The position numbers and the translations under genes are program-made. 64,000 bases of DNA from the NCBI RefSeq assembly GCF_023091745.1, contig NC_068926.1:45966001-46030000 (forward strand), written 5' to 3'. The notes under the pieces were generated by a model. It searched no databases. It was not told the DNA's origin and was given only the letters and a program-made list of their open reading frames with translations. The DNA comes from Budorcas taxicolor. Its lineage: Eukaryota; Chordata; Mammalia; Artiodactyla; Bovidae. Each line of letters starts with the position of its first letter. Positions within the stretch are counted from its first letter, which is position 1. Positions 11,648 to 23,605 of this stretch are shown one piece after another.

Positions 11648-13020
11648 AGGGTCAAATAAGTAAGTATTCCTTTAGTTAAGTGAACTGAAGAATAAATACA
11701 AGAATGAGTGAATGAAATTTTCTCCTCCTCCATCTTTTTCTGTTTGTCCCTAGGACTTATCTCACATGGAGTAATTTTTACTTATTTTTATTTATTGTCT
11801 CTATCTACTGCTGGAATATAAGCATGGTGAGAGAGGGAGCTTTGATCTACTTCACTAATGCCTCCCAAGTGCTACAATAGTGTCTTGATTATCTTGTTTT
11901 AAAGATTGCCAAAGGGAGAATTTCTGAAAGTTTACTTGATAACCTCTCCAGAGTCACCTTATGACAGCCCTCCTTAAAATTAGCGGAATTCTTAAGACAT
12001 ACACGTACTATTGATTATTCTGGATCAACCAGAGAATATTTAGTCATAATCCTCATAAGAGGATTTAGCAACTATTTACTGATCATTCTTTTTCTTTATG
12101 AGTGTGTCTGCTAGCTTCTCTTCATGGGGAGAGAAAAACTAGTGAGTCAGTGGCAACCTCCCAGCATGCCTATTTTTGGTAGTAAGCTGCTGCTACCCCA
12201 CCCTGAGGCAGCCAGTCTCCTCAAACCTCTGGCCCACAGGAGTGAACAGATTCTTGATTCTTTGCCTCCCACAATGCATCCAAGGGACAGCCAAGTTAAT
12301 CCCCCACTGCTGGACAAAGTTGATGGGACTAGAAATGGGTTTGTAGCCCAAGGAAATGAGTCCTAAGGTCATCCAGAGTACTTTCCTGATATCCTGATGA
12401 GAGATTAAGATGCCAGTCATGTACATCCCTGGACATTCAGTTCTAGAAAGGCCTTCAACACTCCCTTCTGTGATTTTCCTGAATAAAATGATACATTTCA
12501 GTTATACCAAAGGCTGGTTCCTAGAAGATTTTTTTTTTCTGTGTTTACAGCATCTGGTACATTTTCTTTTGTCTAATCAAAATAATGTGTTCAACTTCAT
12601 TTATGAAAACAAACTCAATATGTTTAAAACATTTAAATTGCAAACAGTTCATATGGTCCGTTCAATGGAAGCTCGGACAGGCAAAGTACAATAAACAGAA
12701 TGAAATATCACACACACGTCTCTGTATAAATTAACATGAAAGGATATCCAAGATATTTCAAATGGAAAAAGCAAGTTACAAAATTAAAAGCACAATGAGC
12801 ATTCTCTGTTAAATATTTTCCCCAACCTATTTATTTAGATAGTATTATTTTTTTACATTGTTTACCACAGTTTTTTTACATTGTTTATCACAGTTTTTCC
12901 TTAAACATTTCATTTGTTGAAATTATATGACACAAATCAACCTCAAAGTGATTTAGAAAATAAATGTGTTTGAAATTATCATTAAGTTTGCTGTTTTTGT
13001 ACAAAAACAAGATATATGCA
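11648..13020. other. AT-rich insert within the L1M cluster; L2-like tail and 2x23-bp repeat
   Basis: 11730-11900 resembles an L2 3' end ('ctggaatataagcatggtgagagagggag', weak). 11900-13020 is unassigned AT-rich DNA. A 23-bp unit ending 'acattgtttaccacag' is tandemly duplicated at 12848-12893 with one mismatch. Open frames are short. No gene. Confidence 0.4.
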
Positions 13021-13024
13021 AAAA

Positions 13025-13830
13025 AAATAGACTCTGTCTATAAAGAACTTCCTTTAACATTTCTCATAGAGCTGATGCAACAGCTGTTTATTGGGTGTCT
13101 TCATTTATCCTCATGTTGTGGGATGTATTCAATGGGCACGGAGTTCTGAGATGACTTTTTTCTCCTTAAGCACTTAAAGATGTGGCTTCTTGTGTTTCTG
13201 TTGGCAGAATGTCTTTGAGAAGGATTCCATAACATGTCTCTCTGACCCTCTCTGGGAAACACCCCCCAACTCCTTGACTCTCTTTGAGTTTCTCTTTGCT
13301 TTGACTTTCAGCAGTTTTACCTGACAAGTCAGGAGGTGATTGTTGTCTTTGTTTATCCTTCTTAGCATCCTTTAAGTTTCTTGGATTTGTGACTTGTCTA
13401 TTACTGATTTTGGAAAAATTCTGTGATTATCCTTCAAATATTTTTTTCAGCCCACTTTCTTATTCCTCTCCATCCGGGATTCCGAGTATGAGTGTTTTAG
13501 ATCTTTTGATTTTGTTCCACTTGTTGGAAGCTCTATACTGCAGGGGTGTGTTTTTAAAAATCCATTCCTATTTTTTTTTCTCTCTTTTTCACCTGTGTTT
13601 CAGTTTGGGAAATTTCCACTGACTTATCTGAACAGTCATTGACTCTTTAAATGACTCTGTCAAATTTACTTCTGTGCCCTTTGAAGTATTTCTTTATTTC
13701 TGTTACTGTCATTTTGATTTCTAGCATCAAAATGCTATTTTATTCTTCTAGCTTCCCTCTCTGTTGAAATTACCTATCAAACAGTGCCTTCCCTATCTTT
13801 TCCATTAGAACCTGTATCACACCTTTAAAA
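13025..13830 (-). mobile_element. L1M fragment, minus strand (part 3)
   Basis: Antisense L1 sequence resumes: 'aagaacttcctttaacatttct', 'cacttaaagatgtgg', 'gtttcttggatttgtg', 'ttatccttcaaatattt' and 'gggattccgagtatgagt' fall in the expected order. Together with parts 1 and 2 this is one old L1 spread over almost 5 kb by later insertions. Confidence 0.6.
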
Positions 13831-14247
13831 AGAATGTAATTTCCTGTCTGATCCGTCTGGAACACGGTATTGAAGTCTGGCCCGAGAAGCACATTGTCTC
13901 TTCAGACCATCTTACATCTCACCTCCTTGAGTGCCCCGCGGTTTTTGTTAAAAGCAGGCGATGTTGTATCCGGCAGCAGAGTTTGAAGTGAGCATTGTTT
14001 GTGCTTAGAGATGAGCACATCTTTCCTTCTGATCGGTCTGCAGGGTGAGGGACTGTGCTGATCTTCTTGGGAGATGAGATGGGCTGGAAGTTCCTGTTGC
14101 TTGGAGCAAAAGGCTCCACCTGAGGTTTCCAACACCTGTAGTGTTGCCTGTTGTCCTTCAGCTCTGGGTCCCCCCTTCTGCTGCTCCATGGAGAGACAGC
14201 AGCTGTGTTCCACTGCTGATTTTATTTCAGGGTTCTTAGCAGGTTGT
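13831..14247. other. Single-copy DNA, no gene seen
   Basis: No feature recognised; the minus-strand open frame at 13902-14213 has no domain. Confidence 0.4.
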
Positions 14248-14460
14248 TGGGCTTCCCTGATGGCTCAGGGGATAAAGAATCTGCCTTCAGTGCTGGTGAT
14301 ATGTGAGATGCAGGTTCCATCCCTGGGCTGGGAAGATGCCCTGGAGAAGGAAAGGGCAACCCACCCCAGTACTCTTGCTTGAAAAATCCCATGGACAGAG
14401 GAGCCTGGCTGCTAGTCCAAAGGGTCACAGAGTCAGACATGACAGATGACTGAACACACA
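14248..14460 (+). mobile_element. Bov-tA SINE, diverged
   Basis: Head 'gggcttccctgatggctcagg', middle 'cctggagaaggaaagggcaa', tail 'gtcagacatgacagatgactg', then a short (CA)n. Flanks 'agcaggttgttgg' and 'agcaaggtgctgg' may be an eroded target duplication (about 10/13). Confidence 0.88.
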
Positions 14461-16238
14461 CACCCAGCAAGGTGCTGGGGTGTGGGGTGATGTTCTGGCC
14501 AGGCTGCTGTCCTGGGTGGGCACTGTGACTGGGTCTAGGGTGTCTGGTCAACATGGGAGTCCCTGCCCCTCCCCCAGGGAAGAGCTCCTGTTCCCCTCCC
14601 CTACTGGAGGTGCGATCCTGCCCCCGGGATGCCTTGTGGTCCTTGCTCCTCTGCCTGGGAGCTGGAGAAGCCTGTGGGTCTGACTGGTGCTTCAGTGATG
14701 GTCCCTATCCTACCCTCCTCACCAAGGGCTTCCCCCTCAGGGCCCTCCCCAAGCTTTCCTGTGGGTTTCCTGGAGGAAAAGTCTGAATCAACCCAGGAGC
14801 GGGGTCTGTGTCTGTGGCCAGCCTGCCTCAGACTCTTCCTTACCCCAGGCTTGGCTTTTAGAAATTTGCTAACATATCTAGTTTAGTCTTCTTTGACACC
14901 TTCTGTACCAATTAACCTAATGTTCAGGTCCTATTCATACAGACAGCAGATTCTTGAGATTTCAGGTGAGCTGTTATCTCTGCAAGCCCAGTTGTCTAAC
15001 AGGTTCGAAAAAAAAAAAACCAAAAAACCCACTATTGACTTGTGGCTGTCTGGCTTTTTCCCATGTTGTCCGGGTGAGAGTTACACTCTTTCCTGCTTTC
15101 TACTTCTCTCCACTGAAACCACAGACCAGAACATGGTTGAAAAATATTTTTTGATGAGATAAGAAAACAAAACAAAAAACCAAGAGTCCCATCCAGCTGA
15201 AGGAACCAGATCAGAGGCAATGAGTCACATTGTATTCACGTCCCAGCCTCCCGAGGCAGGGGACTCATTTCCATCTAGAACTGAACCATTACCACTGAAT
15301 CCAGCCATGTCTTTTACATCTGCCAGGAGCAGCTTGTCTGGGAAGACGGCTACTCGGTGAAATACCTGTGATATTCACACAGCCTCATCCAGGGCTTTTC
15401 TGATGGGCAGTAGAACAGGGAGGCAGCGCCAGCTAGAATACCAGGAGCAGGACGCATGAGACAGAGTGAGAGGGGCAGGTGGCTTACTGTTTTAAATTTT
15501 CCTGAAACACTAGGTTTGTTTCACTGGCAGCCACTGTCCCCTTAATTGCGCACTGAAGTCAGGGCAGCTGAGCCTCGTCTCACACCATCACAGCTAATGT
15601 GATTGTCCCCTCACAGTGAGGAGGTGTGCACGCCAAGGGAAACCAGACAGACCCAGCGAGAGGGAGCAACACCCAGAAATACACCACGGCAGAATCTCTG
15701 GATAAATTGGCGTGATGATTAATTGTAACAGCCAGCAATGCAAGCAGCCTGTTACTGAACTGCTTCCTCTGGGTCCTAAGTACAGAGGCCAAGAATTGGC
15801 ACAAAGTCTGCAGTCTCTTATGAATAAAATTGGTGTTTGTGACACACTTCACTGTGATTTGTTATCCCTTTCAGGGCCTGTCGCAGATACAGGCCTCAAC
15901 CCTGAGGTCGTGGCAGCCACGTCCCTGCTGTGGAGGAGCCACACGCCCCTCCTCTTCTGCCCTGACAGTCCTGCCCAGACAGGTGGGCATGGCCTCTGTT
16001 GAGCTGGCCTCCCCATGGCCGGCTGGAGGTCCATGTCTGCCCTGTTGTTCCAGGAGATCACTGTGCCTTGGAGACCAGAGGCCTGGATCTCTGGATCAGA
16101 AACAAGCCCCGGTGAGCGACAGAGGAGTGAGACCTAGCCGGGACCTCAAGCCGCAGGGAGTGAACACTGGGCCTCCTGGCTGAGGTGGGACTGCCTGACC
16201 TTTGGAGCTTGTGGTCAGGTTGGGAAGACGGTTCTTAC
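14461..16238. other. Single-copy DNA; possible conserved block near 15700-15870
   Basis: No gene recognised. An A-rich run at 15005-15030 has no identifiable retrocopy upstream. 15700-15870 is repeat-free with moderate AT and homeodomain-like TTAATT motifs; conservation cannot be tested here. Confidence 0.35.
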
Positions 16239-16248
16239 ATCAACAGAT

Positions 16249-16481
16249 GCATGCATGCATGTTAGGTCGCGTCAGTCATATCCGACTCTTTGCCACCCTA
16301 TGGACTGTAGCCCACCAGGCTTCTTTGTCCATGGGATTCTCCAGGGAAGAATACTGCAGTGGGTTGCCATGCCCTTCTCTAGGGGATCTTCCTGACCCAG
16401 GGATCGAACTCACATCTCTTATGTCCCCTGCACTGGCAGGCAGGCAGGTTCTTTACCACTAGTGCTACCTGGGAAGTCCAA
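16249..16481 (-). mobile_element. Bov-tA SINE, minus strand, with target duplication
   Basis: Reversed tail 'gtcagtcatatccgactct', body and head ending 'gctacctgggaagtcc'. The direct repeat atcaacagat occurs at 16239-16248 and 16482-16491 (10/10). A short (ATGC)n run marks the tail end. Confidence 0.93.
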
Positions 16482-16491
16482 ATCAACAGAT

Positions 16492-17589
16492 AAGCCTCTG
16501 TAAATGGATACAGTAGTGCAGCAGGAAGGCTTAGGGTTACCATGAAAGGATATGGCCCAAGGGCCCCCAGTATATTCCTGGGGTGTCAGTCAGGAAAGGC
16601 TCCCAGACCAGATATGACATTTATGCTGAGACCTGAGATGTGAGATGAGATGGGCTCCCCAGGCCAAGGAGGATGAGTGCAGTACCCCGTGCTTCCAGCT
16701 CAAATGGAGGTGCTTGGGGCTGGAGCAGAGTGATGGGGGAAGGGGATCAGAGCCACATCTTGGGAGGTGATGGGTGAGAACCCTGGTCCCTACCACACCA
16801 GCCTCCTGGACTCACTCCCGCCAGAGGAAAATCCTGCATTTCCCTCACCTGCACATCTACCCAGACATCTGACCTCCCAGCTCCTAAATGAAGCCTAGAG
16901 GCACCTGGATCTGTCTTCTTTCCGCAGCAGGAACAGGCACGAGTCAGAGAGAGCATGCTCAGTTCTCTGCTCTCCCACAGGTCAGACTTTTGTTAGCATC
17001 ACAGGAATCAGTGCTGAAAGGGTAAAAACTGGTGCAGGGGGTAAGGAGTTGAACAAGGGGAGCTTACCCCTCCAGGATCCCCATTTAACTGGGAGAGAGG
17101 TGCCAGGAATAACTTCATAGGATAATAATCCTCATGTATCCCTCTCAATCCTGAGTCCTTGACAATCAAGACAGAAAACTGTGTTGAATCTGACCTTTGT
17201 GTTAGAGGCAAAAACTGTTTACCTGGCAACACGGCAGCTCAGCCTACTCTAAGAGAATAACCACCTTCCTCATCACAGACATCAGCTTCTAATGATTGCA
17301 ATTAAATGTATTGCTGCAGATTCCCTGTATTCATTAAAGCAATGAAACCATTAGTTATGTAAGTTCTGGGCACTGCTCTTGGAGGTGAGAGCGATGAACC
17401 TGCACTTTGCAAACAATATTTTCCCGCCTGTGCTGGCTCCTGGCCATGACCTGGTCGAGTGTGGCTTCCTGGTGATTATTACACAATGAGCTGGTGCACA
17501 GGGCAGGGCGCTGCTGTTCTGAACACATTCTGTGCAGACGCCCTCTGGGTGTTACAACTGGGACCTCATCTCCCTCTCCCCAGAGCCAG
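16492..17589. other. Single-copy DNA, no gene seen
   Basis: 16560-16750 has the phrase order ('atgctgagacctgagatg', 'ggctggagcagagtgatg') of an old, widespread mammalian repeat that I cannot name securely. Otherwise nothing. Confidence 0.35.
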
Positions 17590-17745
17590 GGAAAGAGAAG
17601 TAGTGTCCTACTGTACAGATAGGAAATGGAGGCAAACAAAGTGGTTTAGATTTTTCAAATGACTTCAGAGCTTTCAAGAAGAAAGAAAGAGGCCCATGAT
17701 CACAGCCCTGAATCCAGCTGTGGACCCTAGAAGGAAGGAAATGAC
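17590..17745 (-). mobile_element. MIR-like fragment
   Basis: 'ctactgtacagataggaaatggaggca' and the following 'gatcacagccctgaatccagctg' parallel the reversed MIR core. Weak and diverged. Confidence 0.4.
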
Positions 17746-18042
17746 GGGGGTCACTTCAGCAGCTGTCGCCTACCTGGTCAGGCTCCCATTCAGGACCCTG
17801 GAGAGCTGCCTATGGGAGGAGACAGGATGTGCTGGAGCTTGTGCTGGAGGCCCTGGGAGCCCCCCTCTCCTGCCCTTGGCGAGACCCCAGGCCCCAAGCG
17901 GAACCTCCCAGCAGGTCCCCAGAAAGGAAGGAGAGTCGAACAGATGATACTGTGATCTCCATGGATCACACAGCCCTAGACCTGGGGTAGAGACAGGAAG
18001 TGAGAGGTTATAGTGTGCTAGGTAAGCATGCGCAGGAGTGCA

Positions 18043-18089
18043 CGCACGCGTGTGTGTGTGCAAACACACACACACACACACACACACAT
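18043..18089 (+). repeat. (TG)n/(CA)n inverted dinucleotide array
   Basis: A CG/TG alternating run (cacgcacgcgtgtgtgtgtg, 18041-18060) is followed by a four-base spacer and about 24 bases of (CA)n. The arms are complementary, so the site can form a hairpin, and the alternating purine-pyrimidine order favours Z-DNA. An ordinary but unstable microsatellite. Confidence 0.9.
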
Positions 18090-18297
18090 TCATCCTTAAC
18101 CCTTTCAACAATCAGGGTGGAACTTCCTGACCTGCTCTGGGACTGGTCCATCCACAGATTAGGGTTTCTGGGAGGCACTCCATCCTGGCCCCACTCACTG
18201 CCTTCTGGGCTTTTCTGACCCTGCACAGTGAGGGCTCTGCTGATTGCAAGTGACAGAAAACCCAACACAAACTGGTTAAAGCAAAAGAGATAGTCAA

Positions 18298-18500
18298 AGC
18301 TACGTTTTTTTCCAGTAGTTATATACGGATGTAAGAGTTGCACCATAAGGAAGGTTGTGCACAGAAGAATTGATGCTTTTAAATTGTGGTGCTGGAGAAG
18401 ACACTTGAGAGTCCCTTGGACTGCAAAGAGATCAAACCAGTCAATCCTAAAAGAAATCATCTCTGAATATTCATTGGAAGGACTGATGGAAGGACTGATT
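18298..18500 (+). mobile_element. BovB LINE internal fragment
   Basis: Diverged C-terminal ORF2 sequence truncated on both sides: 'ggatgtaagagttgcac', 'agaattgatgcttttaaattg', 'agagtcccttggactgcaa'. The end contains a 12-bp tandem duplication (ggaaggactgat twice). It encodes a broken piece of the RTE-type ORF2 C-terminus only. Confidence 0.85.
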
Positions 18501-20269
18501 TATCGACACAGACAACCACAAAGCCCAGACCTTAGAATGACTTTGTACAGTGATGACTTCATGGTAATATCACCAGGACCAAGTTCCTGCCTCACATGTT
18601 TCAGCCCTACATCCTCTGTGTGGACTTCAGCCTCCACCCTGCCTCCTGGTGGCATGGGAAGACCCTCTCCTCCCACCTGCCCAGACAGAGGTCCTGAGCC
18701 TGGAGGCTGAGACTCAGGCTGGACCACCAGCCTGTTCCTGAACCAGTCACAGCAGATAGAAGTCAACAGTCAACTCCAGGCCTGAGTCACATGGTTCACC
18801 CTGGTGCAGTCAGCATCCCCAAACCACAGGACCAGAAAGTGGGGAGAAGTGTCTCTACAGGAAATGTGGGGCTGTTCTGAGTATTTAGGGTATGGGCTCT
18901 GGTGCATGACAAATAAATGGACATCACATCTGGGATGAGGCCTTCCCTTCCAGAACAAGAGGGACATGTGGGCAAACTTGCCCTGGAGCCAGTGGATGGA
19001 GCACACAGGGCACCATCGTCCTGGGGCTGGAGCTGGGGCAGGGGCAGAGAGGGGTCTGACATGGTGACAGAGTGTGACTTCCTGGGACACTGGCCCCATT
19101 GCACTGAAATGTTGTCATGGAAGGTCATTTCCCTTTTGCAAAACTAAAAAGTATTTAAAGTGCCAGCAGCTTTCAAATTTCCAAGGCATTGGCACAATTA
19201 AAAAGTTACTTTATCTATACTATAACTCTTCCAATCTGAAAAGAAAAACAGTAAATATATCTGCAGCAAATCAATAAGACAATTATTCTGTAATGAATTT
19301 CAAACACTGTAAATTAACCTGACAGGTGGCTCTGGCTTCTTGGACTTTTTCAGCCCCTGTAAACCTTGGAGATGCTCCTGGGTCAGAGTCACTTCCCCTC
19401 CTCTTCCATTAAGGAGAACAGGCAGCGCTGCTGGGTGAGGCAGCCTGTCCCCAGCCAAGGGGCCTGGCCAAGAAAGAGTTCCAACCTCCCAACCTCAGCC
19501 CCCAGAGCCTCCCCTCCAAAGACAGGGCCCCAGTCTGTCTCCAGCACAGACTCTTGCTGCCCCGTCTGACCTGGTACTCAGGGGACCACTGGCCTGGCTG
19601 TGCCCCCACTCCTAACCCCCTCGTGCCGCCCCCCATCTCTGCCTCCTGCCCCCTCTTCATGCACTGCGGCCCAGGAGGCAGCTGAGCCAATGACGTGCCT
19701 GCTCTCCATGGGACCTGGTCCCCAGAGGAAGCTGGCATGGGGACGATGGGGGCATGATGAGGAGGGTGTTTTCGCCTCTCTGTGGAACCATGGCTGGGGT
19801 GCTGCCGCTGTGCTCTCCCGTGTCCTGTGTCCTTCAGGTGACACAACGGCCCTGGTCCAACCACCTGGAGAGAGTCCAGCTGGTCTCTCTGGACAGACCC
19901 CTGACTATGATGTCACCCAGCACTGACTCTTCTTCACATGGCCGAGCTAGACCTGAGTAGCTCCCTCACTCCCTTCTTAGTGTCATGAGGATGACTGTCC
20001 CCTCCCTGGGCTGGTGAAGCAGGAGCCCCGGAAGCTGGGCTGGAAGATGCAACACAGTCTCCTCGGGACACTTCTGGCTCCTCGTCTCTTTGGATTCAAT
20101 CTAGGCCTCTCCTTCCTGCCCATCAGCTCAATGCTCAGTGACTAATGGGATCAGATGCTTCCTCAGGAGCCCTAATGGGCTGCCTTCCACCTGCGTTCCT
20201 ATCTCTATTTATTGGTCACGATTTCAGACTCCCCAGAAAGCAGCAGAAAACATTCAGGTTTCCCAGTGA
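18501..20269. other. Single-copy DNA, no gene seen
   Basis: Several GC-rich open frames exist (for example 19409-19864 minus, 151 codons), but they lack domains and conserved motifs. 19140-19350 is AT-rich and repeat-free. Confidence 0.4.
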
Positions 20270-20515
20270 GATCAAGGACTGGGGGTGTGGAGGGAGCTGT
20301 GATTCACGTGGAGCCTGGCTGGTAAGAAGGCGCAGGAGGTGGAGCCCATGCAGGCCCCGCCCCTGGGGGGGGAGCAGGTTGAGGCGGGGCATCGAGTCAC
20401 GTGCTTGTGTGCGTGGTGCATGCGTGCGTATGGACAGCGTCCCCCTGCCCAGGCTTCCTGCGCTGCAGGTACCCCGCTCCTTCCGCCTTTGACGAGGAGA
20501 ACGGCAGCTTGGTTA
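20270..20515. promoter_or_regulatory. Small CpG/GC-box-rich spot, candidate regulatory element
   Basis: Two GC-box-like motifs (ccccgcccc near 20356 and gaggcggggc near 20381), two CACGTG E-boxes (in 'attcacgtggag' and 'gtcacgtgcttg'), a G8 run and a cluster of CpGs stand out from the CpG-poor surroundings. No transcript or first exon can be identified, so promoter activity is only a possibility. Confidence 0.3.
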
Positions 20516-21016
20516 ACGAGTCCTTAGAGAGTCCCTATTAAAGGAGTTTCTCCCAAGATTTCATCCTTTATTGCTCTATTTTTTAAAGTAAAAATGAACC
20601 ATCCCTTTAAAAGTAGCACATTTGATACCGATTTGTTGGTGGTTGCTCCTTTCAATTACAGATTTTCCAGGACCTAAAAGGTTGAAGCTAAATCATTCAT
20701 GAAATTTTATTTCCCAGATTCAGGTGTTTTAACGGTATTAACATTATGAAAACAGGCGGCGGCAGCTTCCCTGAGATCTGATGTGCGGGAACACTCCTTG
20801 GTTTCTCAGCGATTTGCCGCCAGGAGCTGTCAGTGCCAGGAGCTCGGCCTTCTGACCCGGAATTTACTTGGGGGTTGTTACGCCGCCTCCTGGAAGGGGC
20901 TGGATCCATGTGCCCTACGTGTGCAGGCTCATCCACGTGCTCATCCTTCATCCATTCAGAAACCACTTCTTGAAAGCCCACGAGAGCCCGCAGGTCCTGG
21001 CCCTTTGGGGCTGCGG
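20516..21016. other. Repeat-free stretch, no gene seen
   Basis: 20540-20760 is AT-rich and free of recognised repeats. Nothing further can be said. Confidence 0.35.
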
Positions 21017-21027
21017 AGATGCAGACA

Positions 21028-21302
21028 GGAGAAGGCAATGGCACCCCACTCCAGTACTCTTGCCTGGAAAATCCCATGGACGGAGGAGCCTGGTGGGCTG
21101 CAGTCCATGGGGTCGCTGAGAGTTGGACACGACTCAGCGACTTCACTTTCACTTTTCGCTTTGATGCATAGGAGAAGGAAATGGCAACCCACTCCAGTGT
21201 TCTTGCCTGGAGAATCCCAGGGACGGCGGAGCCTGGTGGGCTGCTCTCTATGGGGTCTCACAGAGTCGGACATGACTGAAGTGACTTAGCAGCAGCGGCA
21301 GC
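21028..21302 (+). mobile_element. Bov-A2 dimeric SINE with 11-bp target duplication
   Basis: Two BovA monomers joined by 'tcactttcacttttcg'-type linker, ending in a short imperfect (AGC)n. The direct repeat agatgcagaca flanks it at 21017-21027 and 21303-21313 (11/11). High similarity to the dimer at 10027 suggests a fairly young subfamily. Confidence 0.95.
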
Positions 21303-21313
21303 AGATGCAGACA

Positions 21314-22717
21314 AAGTCCAGCCTCCAGAGAACTCACCCTCCATTAAGCGAGGCCGTGTCAGCCACTGCGCTGAAGGATGGGGTAGACTGAAGCATAACC
21401 AGGTGCTTTCGGGATGTGAAGGACCCAGTGGCAGAGGTCACCTGTGGAAGGGGGGAAGAGCTCACAGGGGAAGGGAATCTCGAGTGACAAGGATGGTGTG
21501 GTCAGGAATCCCAGAGGACACTGACCCACAGGGTGACTGTGATTGACTCAGGAGGGGCTGCCTTCAGCCTCCTCCTGATACCCACTGGGGATGTCTGTCA
21601 TCTTGATTGCAGAGGGGGAGGCAGATGGTGAGTCCCGTGATCCATGAAGCTCTGGCCTTTGTCACCTCTGATGCTCCTTTCTCTGTTATCGTGTCACCAT
21701 GACCCCACCTCCTCCCATCCCCACCCTTCCAGGGTGAGTGCCACCATGACCCCACCTCCTCCATCCCTGTTTGCTCCTCAGGATGGCTGCCACCACACTC
21801 AGCCATGCAGCTCCTTCCACAGGAGCCCCCTGCAAGGAGACATGCCTCTGGACAGCAGGAGACGGGTGCAATGTCCCCATGGGAGGGGCAGGCACTCAGG
21901 GGTGGGGGGCACTCCTGACCATGGCGCACGAAGCTCCAGCCTGGCTCTTAGACCTAAGAGATAAAGACATGGCATGTGACAAAACCGTGTCATGTTGTCA
22001 AGGCATATTTGAGAGAGTCTATAAGTCTTGAGCAGGCCCCAGGCCAGGCTCTCTGAAACCATCTGCCATCTTGAGACCTGCCCCTTTAAGATGTGAAATG
22101 AAACCCCAGAGCAGAAGGAGAACAGGGTGGTTAATAAATGAAACAAGAGGGAACCTTAATTAAGGCAAGAGCAGGGCTGACTTAAGCACCACTGCTTCCT
22201 GCCTAGCGGTCCAGAGCGAGTCCCAAGGACACTGGAGGGAGGGCCAGGCCTGTGAGCACCAGGCTTGGGAGGCTTCACCCCACCCCTGCATGCTCCCCAC
22301 ATTCCAGTGCTAGCATTTTACCTTTTAAAACTTCTTTTGCTGTCTCTAATCGTGTGGAGGGGCGGTCACCTCTGAGGAATGGTAATTGCGGGAGTGGGGA
22401 GGAGGTGAAGGGAGATTTGCCATACAACCCTGGGTAAACCCATGATTACCAAATGGCTTGGGCCCTGTGCTTCAGGCAGGTAAGTCTGGGCCAGTGGGAG
22501 GCCCAGGGTGGGAGAGAGACATTGGCCAGAGCAGTTCTGACCACAGGGTACCCGGGGCTGCGTCTCCCAGGAGCCCTGGGGTTTTCACTTCATGCCCACC
22601 TCAGGTCAGTGACCAGCCCTGGAGGGCTTGCTCTTTGGGTCTGACCTCTTTGGGGAAGTCAGAACCGTGGGTCCTGTGCCATCTTGGAATGTGGCTCCTC
22701 TCGCATTAAATTCCATG
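21314..22717. other. Single-copy DNA, no gene seen
   Basis: A 21-bp motif beginning 'caccatgaccccacc' is present at 21695 and again 47 bp downstream, a small imperfect duplication. GC-rich overlapping frames have no domains. Confidence 0.4.
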
Positions 22718-22774
22718 GTTCTCAGAGTGAGGCCCCTGGACCGGCAGCATCAGCATCACCTGGGAAGTTGTTAG

Positions 22775-23264
22775 TGATAAATATTTATATGTGGAGGACT
22801 GGGGAAGTCATCCCGGCTTAGGCATGAGTTAACTTGAATATTATGCTAAATAAAGTAGCTGGTTTATGGCCTATCAAACACATTGTACATCTGCTTTAAT
22901 TATTAAAGAAAAGGGTGCATTGCCCAGAAGTAAAGAATGTCCATGTTAAAAATAAAGATTAAATGCCTTCCTTTCTAGGGCACCAATGTTGGTCCTCCTT
23001 CAATAATGACTCTCTTCCCAGGTATCAAGCCTTTGTTGACTTGCTGATCTGGTTTGTTTTTTGAAATCTTGAAGAAATGTATCTCTGACTTGTTTGAGGT
23101 TCTGTTTCTCTGACAAGACATAAAACTGTGCTGCAAACCATACATCTAGGGAGCAGTTCCTCAGAATTATCTGAACAGCTGTCTTTTGAGCTAGAGTTCT
23201 CAGCTGGGCTCAAATAAAACAGTTTTCTATTCCCATTGTAGATATTTTATTATTTTCATGGACA
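22775..23264 (+). mobile_element. Solo LTR (490 bp) with TG...CA ends and 4-bp target duplication
   Basis: The block begins tgataaatat and ends catggaca. TTAG lies on both sides (22771-22774 and 23265-23268), and the flanks rejoin as MER5A sequence, so the boundaries are exact. An AATAAA signal lies at about 23213, placing it in plus orientation. A 4-bp duplication suits class I (gammaretrovirus-like) elements. No internal retroviral sequence remains; recombination between two LTRs is the usual origin of a solo LTR. Confidence 0.8.
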
Positions 23265-23368
23265 TTAGAAATGTAGACTCTTGGTCCTGCCCTCCAAACC
23301 TGCTCAAGCAGAAGCTCTAGGGGTGGAGCTTGGTAATCTAGGTTTTAACAAGCCCTCCAGGTTATGCT

Positions 23369-23593
23369 TGGCCTTCCCAGGTGGCACTGGTGGTAAAGAA
23401 CCTGCCTGCTAATGCAGGAGACGTAAGAGACACGGGTTTGATCCCTGGGTCAGGAAGATCCCCCGGAGGACAGCATGGCAATTCACACCAGTATTCTTGC
23501 CTGGAGAATCCCGTGGACGGAGGAGCCTGGTGGGCTACAGTCCATGGGATAGCAAAGGGTTGGACATGATTGAAAAGACAGCATGCATACATG
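23369..23593 (+). mobile_element. Bov-tA SINE in MER5A
   Basis: Head 'ggccttcccaggtggcactgg', B-box-like 'ggtttgatccctggg', BovA body and tail with a short (GCAT)n end. The flanks ccaggttatgct (23357-23368) and ccaggtgatgct (23594-23605) match 11/12 as the target duplication. Confidence 0.92.
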
Positions 23594-23605
23594 CCAGGTG
23601 ATGCT

